The notes beneath the pieces were generated by a model, which made no database searches, was not told the DNA's origin, and saw only the letters and a program-made list of their open reading frames with translations. Of a stretch of DNA of 64,000 bases, positions 1 to 13,839 are shown one piece after another. Origin of the DNA: Physcomitrium patens (lineage: Eukaryota > Streptophyta > Bryopsida > Funariales > Funariaceae); NCBI RefSeq assembly GCF_000002425.4, contig NC_037254.1, positions 16,204,763 through 16,268,762 on the forward strand, read 5' to 3'. The first letter of the stretch is position 1. Each line of letters begins with the position of its first letter. The position numbers and the translations under genes are program-made.

Positions 1-298
1 ATGCATTAAGTTGTGAGTGATGTCCACAACGACCTTTTAATCGAACACCCGCTCCGTGTTTGAATTTGATGTGTATGAATCAGAGAAGGTTGTCTCTGGA
101 GAAAAATTTCCCTCAAAAAAAATTTCAATGCTGTGATGACCTGAATGTACTCAACCGACTGCACCACATAAAAACGCTATGGAGTGTCGTAACTGGAGAC
201 TAACGAGTCTCACATTGTTTCGGATATGTAGCATGTATCAACTGTTCGAGAGCTGGAGTTCCAGATATTTTGATTGGGTAGTCAAGTTTTGTCTAGGT

Positions 299-2406
299 TT
301 ACGTTGACGACGCACATGCCGCCGTGACAGCAGGTGCATCGGTGCCTGGGGGTAATGGGGTGGCATCTTGGCTGTCCGATTCATTGCTTCCCGGCATACT
401 TACATCGCAAGAAACGGGAATCTCTCCTCGAGCTTGTTCAACGGCCTTTGCAATAATTTCTTGTGGAGGCGGGTGGTCATACTTACATGTCTGCCCGAAC
501 TTGCATGCACCTGTCTTCATGTAGTATGCACAAGGCGCCTCAGTCTGACAAAACAACGACACTGCCGCTAAGGCTCTGCAAGCACTATCGAAAAAGAGGC
601 TTGGAATTGACTTGATTCCCAGTAAGTTGAATAAACTGAGGCGTTTGGTACACATGATAATGTCTTTCAATTGGAGAACATGAATAAAATCTACTTTAAT
701 AAAAGAAGAAGAGTGAGAGCATTTAACACTCACAACTGCACCAATCTCTATCTTTGAAGCTTATGCAAAAATTAAAAGCAGAAGAAGAAGAAGAAGGAAG
801 AGAAGAAAACAACAAAAAAACAAAAAATCAAATTACTTTTAAATGTCGGACCTACGTACCTCTCTTCTGGGGAGACCAGCAAGACTAAGCTTCACCAACC
901 CTTGGTTCTTGGCTGGTTTGGGAATGCCCGTGGGTATACGGTCAGGGGGATGATGGAATTTACAGGTAGCTCCAAAACTGCATTCTCCTGTCTTTATATA
1001 AAACTATATCGCAGCACACGTAGATTGAAAATCGTCACAACCAAATTCTACTTTCTTTAAAGAGGATAGAATTATCATGATGTAGTTAAAGGATTGTATC
1101 TGATGTTCAACACACATTTTGAATGGTGACTTCTACATGTCATACCTAAACTAAATAACAAAACTTCGGCATTTCTTGTTTTTTATCCCCTTGAGGATAT
1201 CAATCCTCGACCAACTGCAACCATTACTACTTACTGGAACATGGAATTAATTGCAATGGACATAATGAAGAAACTTTAAAAAATTTCAAGAAATCTCATG
1301 GTGAGGAACATACAGTGCAGTCCGGTTCGCCAGGTCGTTGTGGATGTGGTAAGCTCATGGGTGTCGCATACACTGATGTCACATTTTGATGATAAGCTTG
1401 CGCCGCAGCATACATGTACTCTTGGGAGTTATGGGCAGCCGTGCAAGCATAGTCTCCAGTAGAAGGTTGTCCTGAAGCCTCTGAGGTATAAACAGTGGTG
1501 GCATATTGGTCTGATGCACCTTGTCCTGGTTGCTCTGTTGAGTACATGTACTCTGTCCCGTTTCGAGAGACCTGCTGAGTTGCATAGGTATAATCTTCTT
1601 GACACTGAGGTTGTTGTCCAGCTGCATACGCATACTCAACAGCTTGATCAGTTGTTCCTGGAGGATACGTTTGGGCAGTTTGCCCTTGACTTTGGTCAGG
1701 TGTGCCTGGAAGAAAAGTTTGAGTTGCAGGAGGGCATGACTGAGGAGTTCCTAGAAGGTGCGTTGATGCATAAGTAGTACCTGGAGGGTAGGTTAGCTGC
1801 TGGGGATGAGACTTAGTTCCAGGGGGATAAGTTTGAGAGGTTGTTCCCGAAGGATAGGACTGGACCTGACATAAACCTAGTGCAGTAGTACCCTGGGTAT
1901 ATTGCTGCATGATTGTCCCTAGGGAGAAGGTTCGAGTTTGGGAGTAGCCCTGGGTGGGTGTTCCCGGAGGAAAAGATTGGGCGGGGGTACCTTGAGAATA
2001 ACTTTGAGTGGGTGTTTCAGGTGGATAACCTTGTGTAGTTGATCCTGCGGGATACACTTGCATCATCGCTCCTCCAGGATAAACATATTCTGTAATAACT
2101 TGTTGACCTGTATATGGAGCTGCTGGGGAAGCATAAGCTGGTGCCGCGGTGGAGTACGTAGTAGCCACTGGATACGCAGTCGGAGCTGTGGTGTATGTTG
2201 GTGTTGTGCTTTGATATGTTGTTGCAGGATATGAATAATCCGGTGTGGCCTGCATATACAACTTTGCCTCCTTCAGAGTGAAATTTAGTAGTTGTTAACA
2301 CTGCTAATGCATTCTTGGCACACAAAGTATGTTCACTTCTTATTAAAATTTCATTATAAGAACCAAGTTTTTTTGTGAATTGCATATTCAAAGAGAACCA
2401 AGTTTC

Positions 2407-2446
<40 letters not shown>

Positions 2447-5400
2447 TTTGTAGTACTTATAACTACGTGCTAACAGTCGTCAATTTCCTAAGCCGTCGAA
2501 CTCTATGAGAAGATGACTGGACACAATTACCTGAACCATTTGATATTGTGAATTAGGCTGCTGCGGAGGTTGCACATAAACAGCTTGTTGTGGCTGAAGA
2601 GTTTGCCCAGTCCTGCCTCCAGCTAGGTCAAACAAAATAGTATAAACATTTAACGTCAAGTCCAGCTTGTAAAGAACCTGACTTAACTTAGAAGATTAAA
2701 TGTGATACTTTCAAGTTTAAATACTTTTCTCATGAGAAAAATTCAATACTGATTGTAACAGACACATAAAAGAGAAATAATGCAGCCCATAATACTGTAA
2801 ATCTACAAGCAGCTCTCATACCTCACCACGCTATTGTATCGAGCTTAGGAGGAATGGTTGCTAACCAAACCAATCAATGTATTGGCAATTTTTGCCATAC
2901 TACTCGGATTTGTGAATGCGACATAAGCGCAATGAGTACGTACATGAGTTTAGGTCATGTATGCAGAGGTTAACATACATAAGGCAAAGAGAGGGTTAAA
3001 ACCATAATCAATGAAAGGCCACAGCAAATAGAAAAGGGGACAAAACAATCGGATAAGGAGAAGGTAATTCATCAACTTATCGTATCTATCATGTATCAGA
3101 AAGCACATAAAATTGTCAGACCTTTCATTCTATGTCATTCAACCTGTGTTAGAGCCAGTTATGACTTGTCAAATACACAGAGAGTTCTATACTACATACA
3201 TATTTTTTAGCAGTTCTCAAGTGCTGCAATAACTATAGCGAAAGTTTGATCACTCGTGCTAAAAGCATAGATCGCAACTGTGCTTTTTACTTCTAAGCAT
3301 TTTAGACGAATTCGCACAACCTAGGATTCTGCAAGTAATGGTCTCAGGAGAGCAAGTATTACCGGGAAAGACAATTTCTGGATGATTATAACGGCACGCA
3401 GGACCATGTTTACAACTGGTTCACCCCAAGAGCCACTTCTTCCATGTTAGAGAATATTCTCTTTATATTTTTACGATACGAATAAAATGTAACGTTAGAA
3501 ATACCAGATTAGTAACATCTACCAAATAAATAAACATATGGTATGGAAAAAAAAAAGGAAATATCATTAACAACGCACCTCCCTGTTTTACCATAGAACA
3601 CACAATTGCCTTCTCCCTGCACATCACGAGCACAAGCTTGGATGTTTTAATCTCACTATAATTTATATTGCGAGCTCCTATTCCATCTTCGATAGTGAGC
3701 TCTGTAAATACAGATTTTACTAACAGTAAGCGTACTTACTCAGAACTTATTAACGGTGATGCTACTGCTTAAAGGATTAATGGAAACTGGAAACTAATAA
3801 ACGTTAAACCGAAGATGAATACTACCCTTCATGGTAAACCTCGGGCAAGTTACTCCTAAACCAAAAAAAAAACATTTAGTCGGGTATGAAGCTATTTTGT
3901 ACAGTTTAGTAAGTACATCAATGTACAGCTTCCAGAATGACAATTTCCGAAATGAGCTCTAGAAAAATACGCAACTTTCAACGACGAAAACCCGGAGATG
4001 GATGTATTGTAATCCATGAAGAATATATTTTGATTTTATAAAAAAGTTCGAAGTGATTAAATTCCTGTAGTCAACAAAAATAGGAACAGGGTATATTAAA
4101 ATTATATTGAAGACATGATAGGAGTCACTCACAGGTCTCAAGGGTAACCCATTGGTATTATATGCGGTTGCTGGATTACCAAAAGCAGCTGAACTCGCAG
4201 CGGAGTATTGATCATCCGTGTTGCTTGGTTCAAGCTTCTCTTTCGGATGATTGAATCTACACTGAGGACCATACCTGCACTCTCCTGTTTTCATAAAATA
4301 CTGCACAATTGCACATTATTCATTCATATCACACCGAAAATATGTAGCATTAGTAGTCCAAGGTGTGATTCTCACACCACTATTTGCTCTCTGCGCAAAC
4401 TGAAGGTGCTACCTTGAGACTGCAGTGGTAAACTTAATAGCTGTGAAGGAAATCATCAGACTCGTAATTTCCAAAACGAACTGTGGCCATATCAAGTTGT
4501 ATCTAAATTGTGCGACAGAAATTATTAACATACAAAAGAAATTCAACTGTTTTAAGTGATGAACTCTGGTTTAGGTAACATCTTTCTAGCCCTGATAAAA
4601 ATAAATAAAATAAAATAAAATAAAATAAAAACATTACTTAGAAAATCATCATAGAAGTGCATAGAGTAACAGCCCAAAAAATAGAGAAAAACTTGGATTC
4701 AAACTTTAAAAAATTAATAATTAAAATCTGTGTTCGGAGCTCACAGCACAGTCCGGCTCTGCAGGTCTTTGAGGTAGCAAACATGGATCTACTGGTGTCC
4801 CAACAGCTGTTACCTGGCCACCCGTACCACTTCCCTTTTATTAGGTTCGCTTCTTCACGACCGTATGGTACACACCAAATGCAGAATGAAACATTAGTTT
4901 GGTTCTTCAGTAGCCAACCCTCGACCATTTGAAATTTAATCCAATAATCTACTTTAGTCATATAAACCAAAATTCAAGAGCTGTATAATGACACTAGAGC
5001 ATAACTACAGATGAGAAGGGAATGGTGTATAAACTAGTTTTCTATTTGTAGCTTCCTACATTGAATAAACTTTTTCACGACTTAGAACTGTGGTGAACTC
5101 GTGGATAATGCATCGCCATTCATGAAAGACGTACACAATCATTGAACTGGGTGAGAAATCTGCTCGCCCAACTCTACACCAAGGGCAAGTATTCTACCTC
5201 CTTCCAGCTGGGTATGCCACCGGGAGGCAACCATGCTGGATGGTCATACCGGCATGTAACACCAAAACTGCATGTGCGGGTGGCCATGTAATATGCACAC
5301 ACTTTCTGCCCAGGTCTTTGAGGATACAGGCCATTTTCTCCTGAAACCCCCGAACTGTTCGACCGGGGCTTCTTATTAGGTCCAGTCATATCATCAGTGA

Positions 5401-5734
5401 CTAAAACAATAATAATCCATGTGATGTTTAAAGGATGTAGCAGGAAATGAATCCAAAAGAGGAAAAAGGTTTATGAATAAAACGAAGCAGATACAAAAAG
5501 AGGGAACAAGATGAAGGTTATGTCATACAGATTGTAGTAGGACGTGGAGAACACCGATAGTAGGGAGATAGTATCGTAGGTACACACGTAGAAGCCATCC
5601 CGAACAATCACATTTGCACGCACAACAGCGATCAAGGTTAGATTTGATACCAAACAAGTTTAAAAAAGGAATGGCTGATCTAACTCAATACGGTCATGAT
5701 TGTAATTAAAATGAGTTAAGCTTTTCAAAAGAAC

Positions 5735-5770
<36 letters not shown>

Positions 5771-7739
5771 CAGAAATTCAGATACTACACAGCGACATTT
5801 TTGAAAATCTAGAGAACTGTGCCAGCTAGCATTTTTGCACAGTAAACACATGGACATGCCACCGAGTCCACCGTGGTTCCCAGAGGAAAACTTTCATGTC
5901 AGTTTGTTGCCGCAACCCCACGTCGATTATCACAACCTCAAGATTTCTCAGCAAGTTGTACTACCTCAAATTCAAGAAAAAAATACATGAATCCCACCAA
6001 GATGTAGTTTAGTTAAATCAGAGAACCACAAAAAGTATCAAATGAACTTCTCACATCGTACAACGGGTAAAATCAAGGTAATCACAAAATTGTTTAAAAG
6101 CACCAAGAAATGTCCTGGTGATTGGGTTCAAAGAGAACCCTCAGACGTGCTCGCCTTTACACTAATATTACGTACATTGCGCCTAGATTTCCTTTTTAAA
6201 GACACTAGTCTTACAGCATATGGAAGACGTTGTAGATAAGCCCCAAGAACATTCCAGACATTTGATTTCTCAAGCCTCTCTTCAAGACTCAAATGTCCTG
6301 AAAATTTCATATGGTGTGTAAGATACTTGCATTGTCAACGAAGTTGAAAGCCTGTGTAGAGATATGTAGGTAGTTCTAAGTAAGCGTCAAGTAGCAACTC
6401 TGCTGAAGATTAGTTGGGTCAGGAAGAACTTGTAATGTTTAGTTACTCAATTTTCGGTATGTAAAACTTACTAGGCTGGAAGCGGAGAGGACAGTCACAT
6501 TTGCAAATAAAATGCTTGTTCTCGCGACGCCTCTATAATTTCAAAGAAAAGAAAGCTATGAATTCCACACCTGAAAACTTAAGTACATCTATGTAGAATT
6601 AAGTAGACAATCTATGTTTATTTACCGATGACGATACACATGCGCAGAATTTGAAAGTTTTCTGGCTACTATGGCCATAAGTCAGATAAATTTCACCGAA
6701 CAAGAAATCGGGTACATTGTAGCTTTAATGCAGACAGACGAATACCTTGATCGAACAAATCAAGAGTATTCCATCTGAGGGAATTCACCGCTTTGCAATA
6801 CTAACGTACCTACAATATTCACATATTATTTACAAGGTCCATGAGAATAAATAAGATGCGTAACATAACTTGGAGAAAATGAAGTAGTTAATACTTAGCA
6901 ATAAGCATATTGCTCTACACAAATAACAGGATTGCGGAATTCACTTAGTGCTCTCAGTAGTAGCGGATATTACCAGGTTAGGACAGCAACAATTATTCAA
7001 CACCAAATCAAACTCACTGCTTGAAGAAAAAATAAAAAAGAAAAAGACATGATGAAGCTGACATGCTAAGACGACCTCGAAAGATCCAATTAATAGAAAA
7101 AATCAAAACTGTCTTCAATAAGCAAGTTACTCGGTACATTGTTCCACATTATCTCCAAATCTCAACAGAAACGTCTCCTAACTGAAAATTGGTAATACCC
7201 TTGACCAGACATCAGCGAGGTACAACTGGTACAGATTGCAACGATAATCAGTAGAAACAAAGTAATTCACCACCACACACAATGCACACATGCTCTCAAT
7301 CCAGCAATTTCAAGTATCACTCCGTTACTTCACCGTCAAAACCGATGCATTATCATCAGAGAGAGAACAATGCAAGGGTTCAAAGAGATCTTATATATGA
7401 CGAGAATTCATTGCCAATAGATCGATGCAGCAAGTCATAGACACGAACGCTCAACACTTAATAGACATGAAAGAATTCAAACTGTGAGTACAGGATCAAT
7501 CGGAGAAGTAAACAAAATTGTGTACCTCCATCGGACAAGCGTTTTGCAGCACCATCAGCAGACTGATCCATCGCAATTGCGCCGGACGGAGGCGGAGCAG
7601 AACTCGAGTATTGCGCAAAAGCTGCAAATGGCGTTGCTGTTGTAGTCTGCGGCACTTGCTGCGTGTAATATTCGTAGTGCACAACCCCGTGTGGTGGAGT
7701 CGAGATGGCGTACACTACTTGATGACTCGCTGCCGTCAT
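299..7739 (-). CDS. CCCH zinc-finger RNA-binding protein (plant ZFN/HUA1-like), 8 exons
   Basis: Proposed coding exons, in gene order: 7526-7739, 5198-5400, 4745-4813, 4129-4300, 2531-2622, 1314-2261, 860-1003, 299-544. They total 2088 nt (695 aa) and keep frame throughout. Four C-X8-C-X5-C-X3-H fingers lie at about residues 106-125, 161-180, 565-584 and 619-638, with the family's YPQRPG / LPQRPAEPDC lead-ins. Proteins of this family bind RNA or nucleic acid and usually have five or six fingers in about 430-520 aa. Here two finger pairs are separated by a Tyr/Pro/Thr/Gln-rich stretch of about 316 residues encoded by exon 6. Start chosen: the first Met (7739) of the frame that splices on; the longer ORF upstream is probably 5' UTR. 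Least certain junction: exon 4 to 5, where only the donor at 4129 keeps frame. Divergent from the DUF819 gene. Confidence 0.86.
1314..2261 (-). other. Low-complexity YPPGT-repeat exon of the CCCH gene
   Basis: One 948-nt exon codes for degenerate repeats of the type YPPGT, YSQGT, FPPGT and LPGT, rich in Tyr, Thr, Gln, Pro and Ala, with almost no charged residues. It ends with the lead-in QRPGEPDCT to finger 3. The composition is that of a prion-like, intrinsically disordered segment. Its role in condensate formation or RNA granules is an inference from composition only. Confidence 0.75.
2410..2443. repeat. (AT)n microsatellite in intron
   Basis: Uninterrupted TA dinucleotide run of about 34 bp in the intron between exons 5 and 6 of the CCCH gene. 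Confidence 0.9.
5738..5770. repeat. (GAAA)n microsatellite in intron
   Basis: About eight copies of GAAA in the first intron of the CCCH gene. Confidence 0.9.
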
Positions 7740-8433
7740 TTCCAAACAGTTGCAGCTGCAGCTATGGAGAAGCGAAACTAGAGCACAAACCAAAACGGAA
7801 CAACACTTTGCTCGGGGAAGGGCCTTCTTGGTGACATGCCTCGCCGTGTTGGGCACCGAGCGGTGAACCCCGTCCTCTGGTCGCCTTTTTTTCTGCAGGA
7901 GAACACCGCAGTCCTCTCCAACAACGACCGTGGGTCGCCGTTTTTCAGTCTCCACTGCGCAACCACCCTGCCAGTTTGAGGGTCACGTATAAATTTCTCA
8001 TTTAGGTAAGCTAATTTGTCGTTGGCTGCCTTTTGTGTTAAGATTAGAGCTCCATCCACGCGTCTCGTTGACGCTGTAGACACTGCTCATGCTTTGCCAG
8101 TACGGGCCAAAAGGAAAAAGCTGATTTCTGTTTTTGAGTTTCTTTCAGCTTACAGTATTGCTGGATTGTGTCTGGTGTGTGAGGTGCAAGCATGTTCGGA
8201 TAAGAAAAAGATCTGAGCTCCAAAAGCCTTCCGGACACTCGAGTTAGGCTGAAGTGTCTGTGGTTCTTGTGCATTCTTCACTTGCAAGGAGTGAACAAAA
8301 GAGCTTCATGCCCTGAATGGGTTTTGTTTGTAATGTCTACATTTGAAGTTCATTTCCAAATTCAATCCGGCGCAGAGTGCTTTGTTTTCGCAAAGGCGTG
8401 AGGGCTTGGAATTCGGTAGCTCATCAAGGCAAG
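7740..8433. promoter_or_regulatory. Shared divergent promoter/5' leader region
   Basis: About 0.7 kb separates the proposed start codons of the CCCH gene (minus) and the DUF819 gene (plus). It must hold both 5' UTRs and promoters. No TATA box could be assigned with confidence. Open frames here are short and lack domain features, so I read them as leader sequence. Confidence 0.5.
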
Positions 8434-11400
8434 ATGGTGAGCACCGTAGGGCAGTACCCAGCGTCCCAAATTTGGGCTATGGCGCCAGTCCTGAATTCTC
8501 AACACTTGAAGCCGACGTTGAAGGCGCATTCACGGCGACCACAAGGTTTGCGGACACCACTGTTGGGCAATCAATTTGTTCACCCTGGAGTTCATCTTCC
8601 GATCTTGGATGTTTTCACCAGAGTGGGTGCGTCCAAAGAATGGAGAGCAAAGACTACAATGACGGTGATTTCGCCGGAGTCCGGACGAATGCTGTTTTGT
8701 GCGTTGACAGCCTGTGCTGCGACGGGTCAGGTAAGCTGCTAAATTTCTCACAATTTTTTGGGTCAATACAAGAAACAACAAAAATGCTTTCCCCTGCGTA
8801 GAAGATGAGATTCGTTATTCTGCAACTTAGTTCCTTAAATTTCCTAGACATTCAACCAATGATAAGTGTGGGTGGTGGTAGCTGTGAGTGGTACATTTTG
8901 CTTTTCAAGGGATTTTGAATTTGAGTTGTAGAATCGTCGGACGTGTTACGTTCTTCGGTTTTGCAGGTTCTGGAGTCGAGGACAGCGTTGGGATGCCAGA
9001 TTTCTGCGCCTTTGCTAGCCATGGGTGGTGGAGTGCTCCTCTCTGCTTGCGGCGTTATACCTCCTTCAGCTGCTGTTTATGATTTGGTACCTCTGAGCCT
9101 CATTGACCAAATGAAGAAGTAGAAGATCTCTCATAACGGAGTGAATTACGATTGACTACTGAATTATCGATTTTTCTGAGGAATTTTGCTTTCATAATCC
9201 AATTCTATGTGGGGTTTGCATTTACTTTGTTTTATTTTTGAGTTCTTTTTTTAGCTGCGTGAATTTGCTAGCCCTTTTGATTTATTTATAAAGATGGGGT
9301 TATTGCAATATCACACTCAGTCCACTCGTGCATCGAGTGGTTAATTGAAGCGTCGAAGGTTGTCCAGTTATGCTAGAATGTATCGCGTTTATAAAGCAGT
9401 TTCTCTACGCATCCATGTTATTGAGGTTTCGTATGGAGCCAACCTGGGGCTCGAGGTACAATGACTGACAAGGAATTACACAGGCAGGTGTTATCACTGG
9501 GAATGCCGATGGCAGTTGCAATGTGCTTACTTGAAACCGACGTGACGCGAGCATTCACAGATGCAGGTAAACTAACATTGTAATAGTTTAAGTGTGTTAA
9601 AAACATCGGTAACCTCTAATTGCGATTTCTGTAATGACAAGTCTCCAATCTATACATGTATGAAGCTATTATGCTCTGTGTATGCCGAGGTTTGGTCGGA
9701 AGCTGTTGACTACCATGGTTTTGACATGTTAGAAGGTTCACTAACATGGTAAGTTTTGGTAAATGGTCCTAAACAATAGACTGCTGGAATACATGGCAGG
9801 GTCTACACTGAAAGCCTTTTGGTTTGGCGCCCTTGGAACAATTATTGGTACCTTAGTTGCTTTCAAGGCGGTGGGTGGCTTTCTCGGCCCAGATGGCTGG
9901 AAGGTAGAAATTCTGGAGACTTTGTTTTAACCTCAAGCACTTCTGGAGTGTTGAAAGTTTCAATTTAGTTGATACAATACTTGAAAAGATTTGGTTCTTT
10001 GTCCCAGGCTAAAATGTTCTTAAGCGTAATCTTTAAAAAGGAATATCATATGAAACTTATGGTTGGACCTGTAAGATGTGCTTGTGCGTTTTGCATTCAT
10101 TTGTACATTCGCTGATCAAGCTGTTTTTTTTTCATCATCAGATTGCATCATCACTGTGTGCAAGTTACATAGGTGGAAGTATCAATTACGCCGCTACTGC
10201 TCAGGTGCGATCTTGTCTTCAATTTTGGTAGAGTTCAATTTCATGACAAAATCAACGGAATCATTAGTGAAACATGCAAGGTTTGTATAATTGTTTGTTC
10301 TTGTTTGTAAAAGTGGTAATAACCGTGTTTGCTTTGTACCTTTGTATGCAGGCATTAGGACTGACAGCACCTAGTCTATTAGCAGCAGGCATGGCAGCCG
10401 ATAATCTTGCTATGGCTGTGTATTTTGGTGTCATTATGTCTATTCCTACGGAGGGAAAAGAGGCCACAACTGAGACATTCACTGGTGCGTAAGGGGGAAG
10501 AAAAAAAAAGAAAAAGAAAAAAAGAAACCCTTTGCTCGAAATTCGAAGTCCTTGTCACAATATCGAGTATCCTTCGCTTGAATGTTAATTTGTTAGGTTT
10601 TAGCCATTTCAAGCAATAACATGCCTGAGATAGAAAAGTCTGAGCTCTGTCAGAATCCCAATCAATGATCGTGCAGTGCTAACTGGTCACACATGTTACC
10701 TACTGCATATCTGTTGTATTTTTCATCATAATTTTTTTAGTCGGTATCGTGCAGAAGAGATACAGGCCGAACCAGAAGGAAATCCAACTGTGGAATCTTT
10801 AGCGCTTTCAATGGCTGCTGCAACAAGTGCATGCATGATTGGAAATTGGATTGCTTCAGCACTGCCTCCCCAGTTTTCAGGTCAATTCTCCATTGCTCAA
10901 ATCGCTCTTATTGGTCCAAACTAAGTTCTTCATCATAACAATCTTGTCCTTAAATATTAATCATTTTAAAAAAAACAAGAGATAAGTAATATCAGCTGTT
11001 AGGGGTCCTGATGAGACTAGTGTCAAATTTGTGAAGTTGTCATGTTCCTTATAACAGAATTAAGATTGTGAATCATCTTGGCATATCATAAGTGCTGACA
11101 GACAAGATATTTGGTCTGATTGTTTGAACTTCCAGGTTCAGGATTGGCAATGCTGGCCGTCGTTGCCTCCGCTTTTTCTGCTATAGGAGCACTGGTTACT
11201 AGCAAATGGGGAGGAAAGACGAGTAGTACACCCACGTCTATCTTTGCAGGGGCACAGTCATTTGGCGGTGCACTTATGCTACTTTTTTTTTCAGTGGTAA
11301 TCTTAGTTATTCGACACGGTTCCTACTCAATTTTTCAATGTCTTCTTGCCACTTGTTTTCTGCTCATTCATAGATGGACAGTGAACATCTTAGGGAACAG

Positions 11401-12375
11401 TATGTGGTAGCCAAACTCGCTACTTTGCTGATAGAATTGGATCCCTGAAAACTCTAAATTTTTGTCTAGGTCGGCGCATCGACACAGATACATGAAGCCT
11501 TGTCAGGGGGCTGGCCTCTCTTTGCACTTATTATTATCCTTATCGCGGTAATCAAATCATTCTGCGCCTTTCAGAATTCAGTGATTAGAATTTTAGACTT
11601 AAGTATCGTATTTCCGCTTTTTGACCAAGGCGTTTTTCTAGATTGTAGTAATCTGTCTCACAGTTTAACATAGCCCAGGCATTCGTCCTCTACATTCATA
11701 GATGCATCTATATGTGCATTTTTTTTGTGGTGTGCAGGTGCATCTGGCAGTTATTTTGAGTTTAGGCAGATGGTCTCAGATCCCCATGCGCACGGTAATT
11801 TCTTCATTCTTCTCATCATGCATAGACTTTCTCGTTTAGATTTTATACCCTGGTTCTGCAATGGTCGCTAACTTAAGGAGATTTCTAACGAACTTTTGGT
11901 TCCGCAGTTGTTGATTGCATCAAACGCTAACGTCGGAGGCCCTGCAACATCGGCAGCCATGGCTAGTGCGAGGCGGTGGCCAAGTCTTGTGAGTCTTCCC
12001 ACTTCATCATGTTGCTTTGTTTGAAACAAGAGACCAGCTAAACCATATGTTGGAAATGATACCTGTTCAATCATCTCAAAGATGTCTGGTGCAGAATTAC
12101 CCAGTTCGCATTACTTATTTTTGTCAACTTCATGATCTTATTCAGGCAATTTCACATTAGTTGAAGGTAAGTTAAATTTTTTAACTTCAGCTTGATATTC
12201 GAACGTTCCAAGATTAGACGACGACTTACATAGGTTATTTGCGTTTGTGAAGGTGAGGCCTGCTGTGTTGGTGGGAACACTAGGATACACTGTGGGTACA
12301 GCGATTGGGTGCTTAGTAGGCACTCAATTCTTGCAGCCCATGCTTCAGGCAACCTTACTCTTTGCGAGAGCATGA
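8434..12375 (+). CDS. DUF819-family multi-pass membrane protein, probably plastid, 12 exons
   Basis: Exons: 8434-8730, 8967-9086, 9488-9566, 9800-9903, 10142-10204, 10352-10488, 10741-10880, 11136-11296, 11470-11547, 11738-11794, 11908-11988, 12253-12375 (1440 nt, 479 aa; all junctions in frame). The body is a chain of hydrophobic segments with Gly-rich turns, including IGGSINYAATAQ, GMAADNLAMAVYFG and ASNANVGGPATSAAM, which I recognise as the DUF819 family found in bacteria and plants. The first ~95 residues are basic and Ser/Thr/Gln-rich, fitting a plastid transit peptide (inference). An in-frame ATG at 8377 would add 19 residues. Transport substrate is unknown. The intron 6 donor at 10489 (GTAAGG) is the one that keeps frame. 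Ends with VGTQFLQPMLQATLLFARA and TGA. Confidence 0.85.
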
Positions 12376-13839
12376 GTTGTGAGGCAAAGGATCCAAGCAG
12401 CTCATGTTGTCATTCCCTCCCAGCATTTTCATGGGGTTTGATGCATCTTGACCTCCCATTGCTCATTGGTAAATATTATTCATACTGGCCTGAGGCCAGC
12501 AGCATTTATATAGTTATATTCTGCATGAAGGGTATGCCGGATGATTAACTAATTAAAATTGATCTACATCAGTAACCAGTCGTTAGTAACTAGTGAACAT
12601 TGAAGCGTTTTGTCAAGATATGGATTGAGTTATACAACGCGGAGGACTGAGATTGAACCTTCAACTGTAGTGTATCTGCCGACAAGCCAGTTGTAAGCCT
12701 TGGAATTAGTCACCTTCAGGTTGCACTTGCTCTGAAGTGTTTTTCCTAACCCTAGCAATAAAGTACAAGTGGAAGAATTAATTTGCACCACTTGCTAAGT
12801 ACAAAAAGTAGTTTTTGCAGTTCGTTGTAATTCTTCGTGAGTCTGCATTGGATTATGGGAAAGATACGTGGGATAAGAATAACTTTATCCAGAACAACCA
12901 ATGCAAACTTTAAGTAATATTTACTTCTTATCACTCATTTTATCTTCAGTTTCTTCATAAAGATATTAAAATAAGCACCAACATTTTTTGCACTATTCCC
13001 AACATTCACAACTGTTGAAAGTTACATACTCAACATGAAAATTTTAAGTACATAATTTTACATTAAATTTGAATGCTTGAAAATCAAATATATTAATTCT
13101 TTAATTTGAGAAAGAAAGCTATTTCTAAGGTATTCATTTACATGTATATTACTAATAATCATTCATTTACATGTATATTGTTAATAATTAGAGATTGAAA
13201 GATGTTTGTAAATGAAAATTACAAAATATGTTATACAAGTAATTAAAAATATAATTGTCAATTTATTTGTAATTGTTTAGACAAAAGACAAATTAAATTT
13301 CAAATCAAGGAATTCTAATAGGCAATTATTGTTGTTATATATGATATGTCTCATTTAGATAAGAAATAATTGAGAACACATCTTTCACTATGATCTATTA
13401 GAACATTCTGTTTAAAGATTAGTATTTACTAGAGGAAAAATATAGTATGCACATATTAAATATTAATATGAATTTGTCAACAAAGTATGGTAGAAAGATA
13501 TATTTTATAATTTTTTGATAACACACTATCAAAGTACTTAGTTTACAAACTTACCTTGAAGTATAAAACAAATCTATTATATAAGACAACTTGGATAGAA
13601 CACAAAGCCTTTTGATTGGTTGTAAAGAAGAGAATGCAAGGAATTTGGAAAACACTATTCAAAGATTATTATGCCAATTTCTCAACCTAGGCAATGTAGA
13701 AGCTTGAAGAACATCTATGAGAATATCATGTATTTTTTCTATTTTGTTGACAAGTTCATGAAATATTGTATGAAACAAAAGAAAATAGAAAAAGCAATGA
13801 AGATATATATATATATATATATATCTTTATTTTAGTAAA
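12376..13839. other. Intergenic: 3' flank grading into AT-rich DNA
   Basis: To about 12900 the composition resembles the neighbouring gene and probably includes its 3' UTR. Beyond that it becomes very AT-rich with a short (AT)n run near 13803-13824. No gene seen. Confidence 0.6.

Noticed and set aside
4638..4970. 110-codon minus-strand open frame over CCCH exon 3
   Set aside because: Wrong frame; the frame that splices gives the conserved LPQRPAEPDC lead-in.
5738..5770. Possible CRISPR-like or functional tandem array
   Set aside because: Simple GAAA microsatellite in an intron; no spacer structure anywhere in the window.
7740..7955. N-terminal extension of the CCCH protein by 72 codons
   Set aside because: The extension has no family similarity and a Cys-rich, random-looking translation; the Met at 7739 starts the plausible N terminus.
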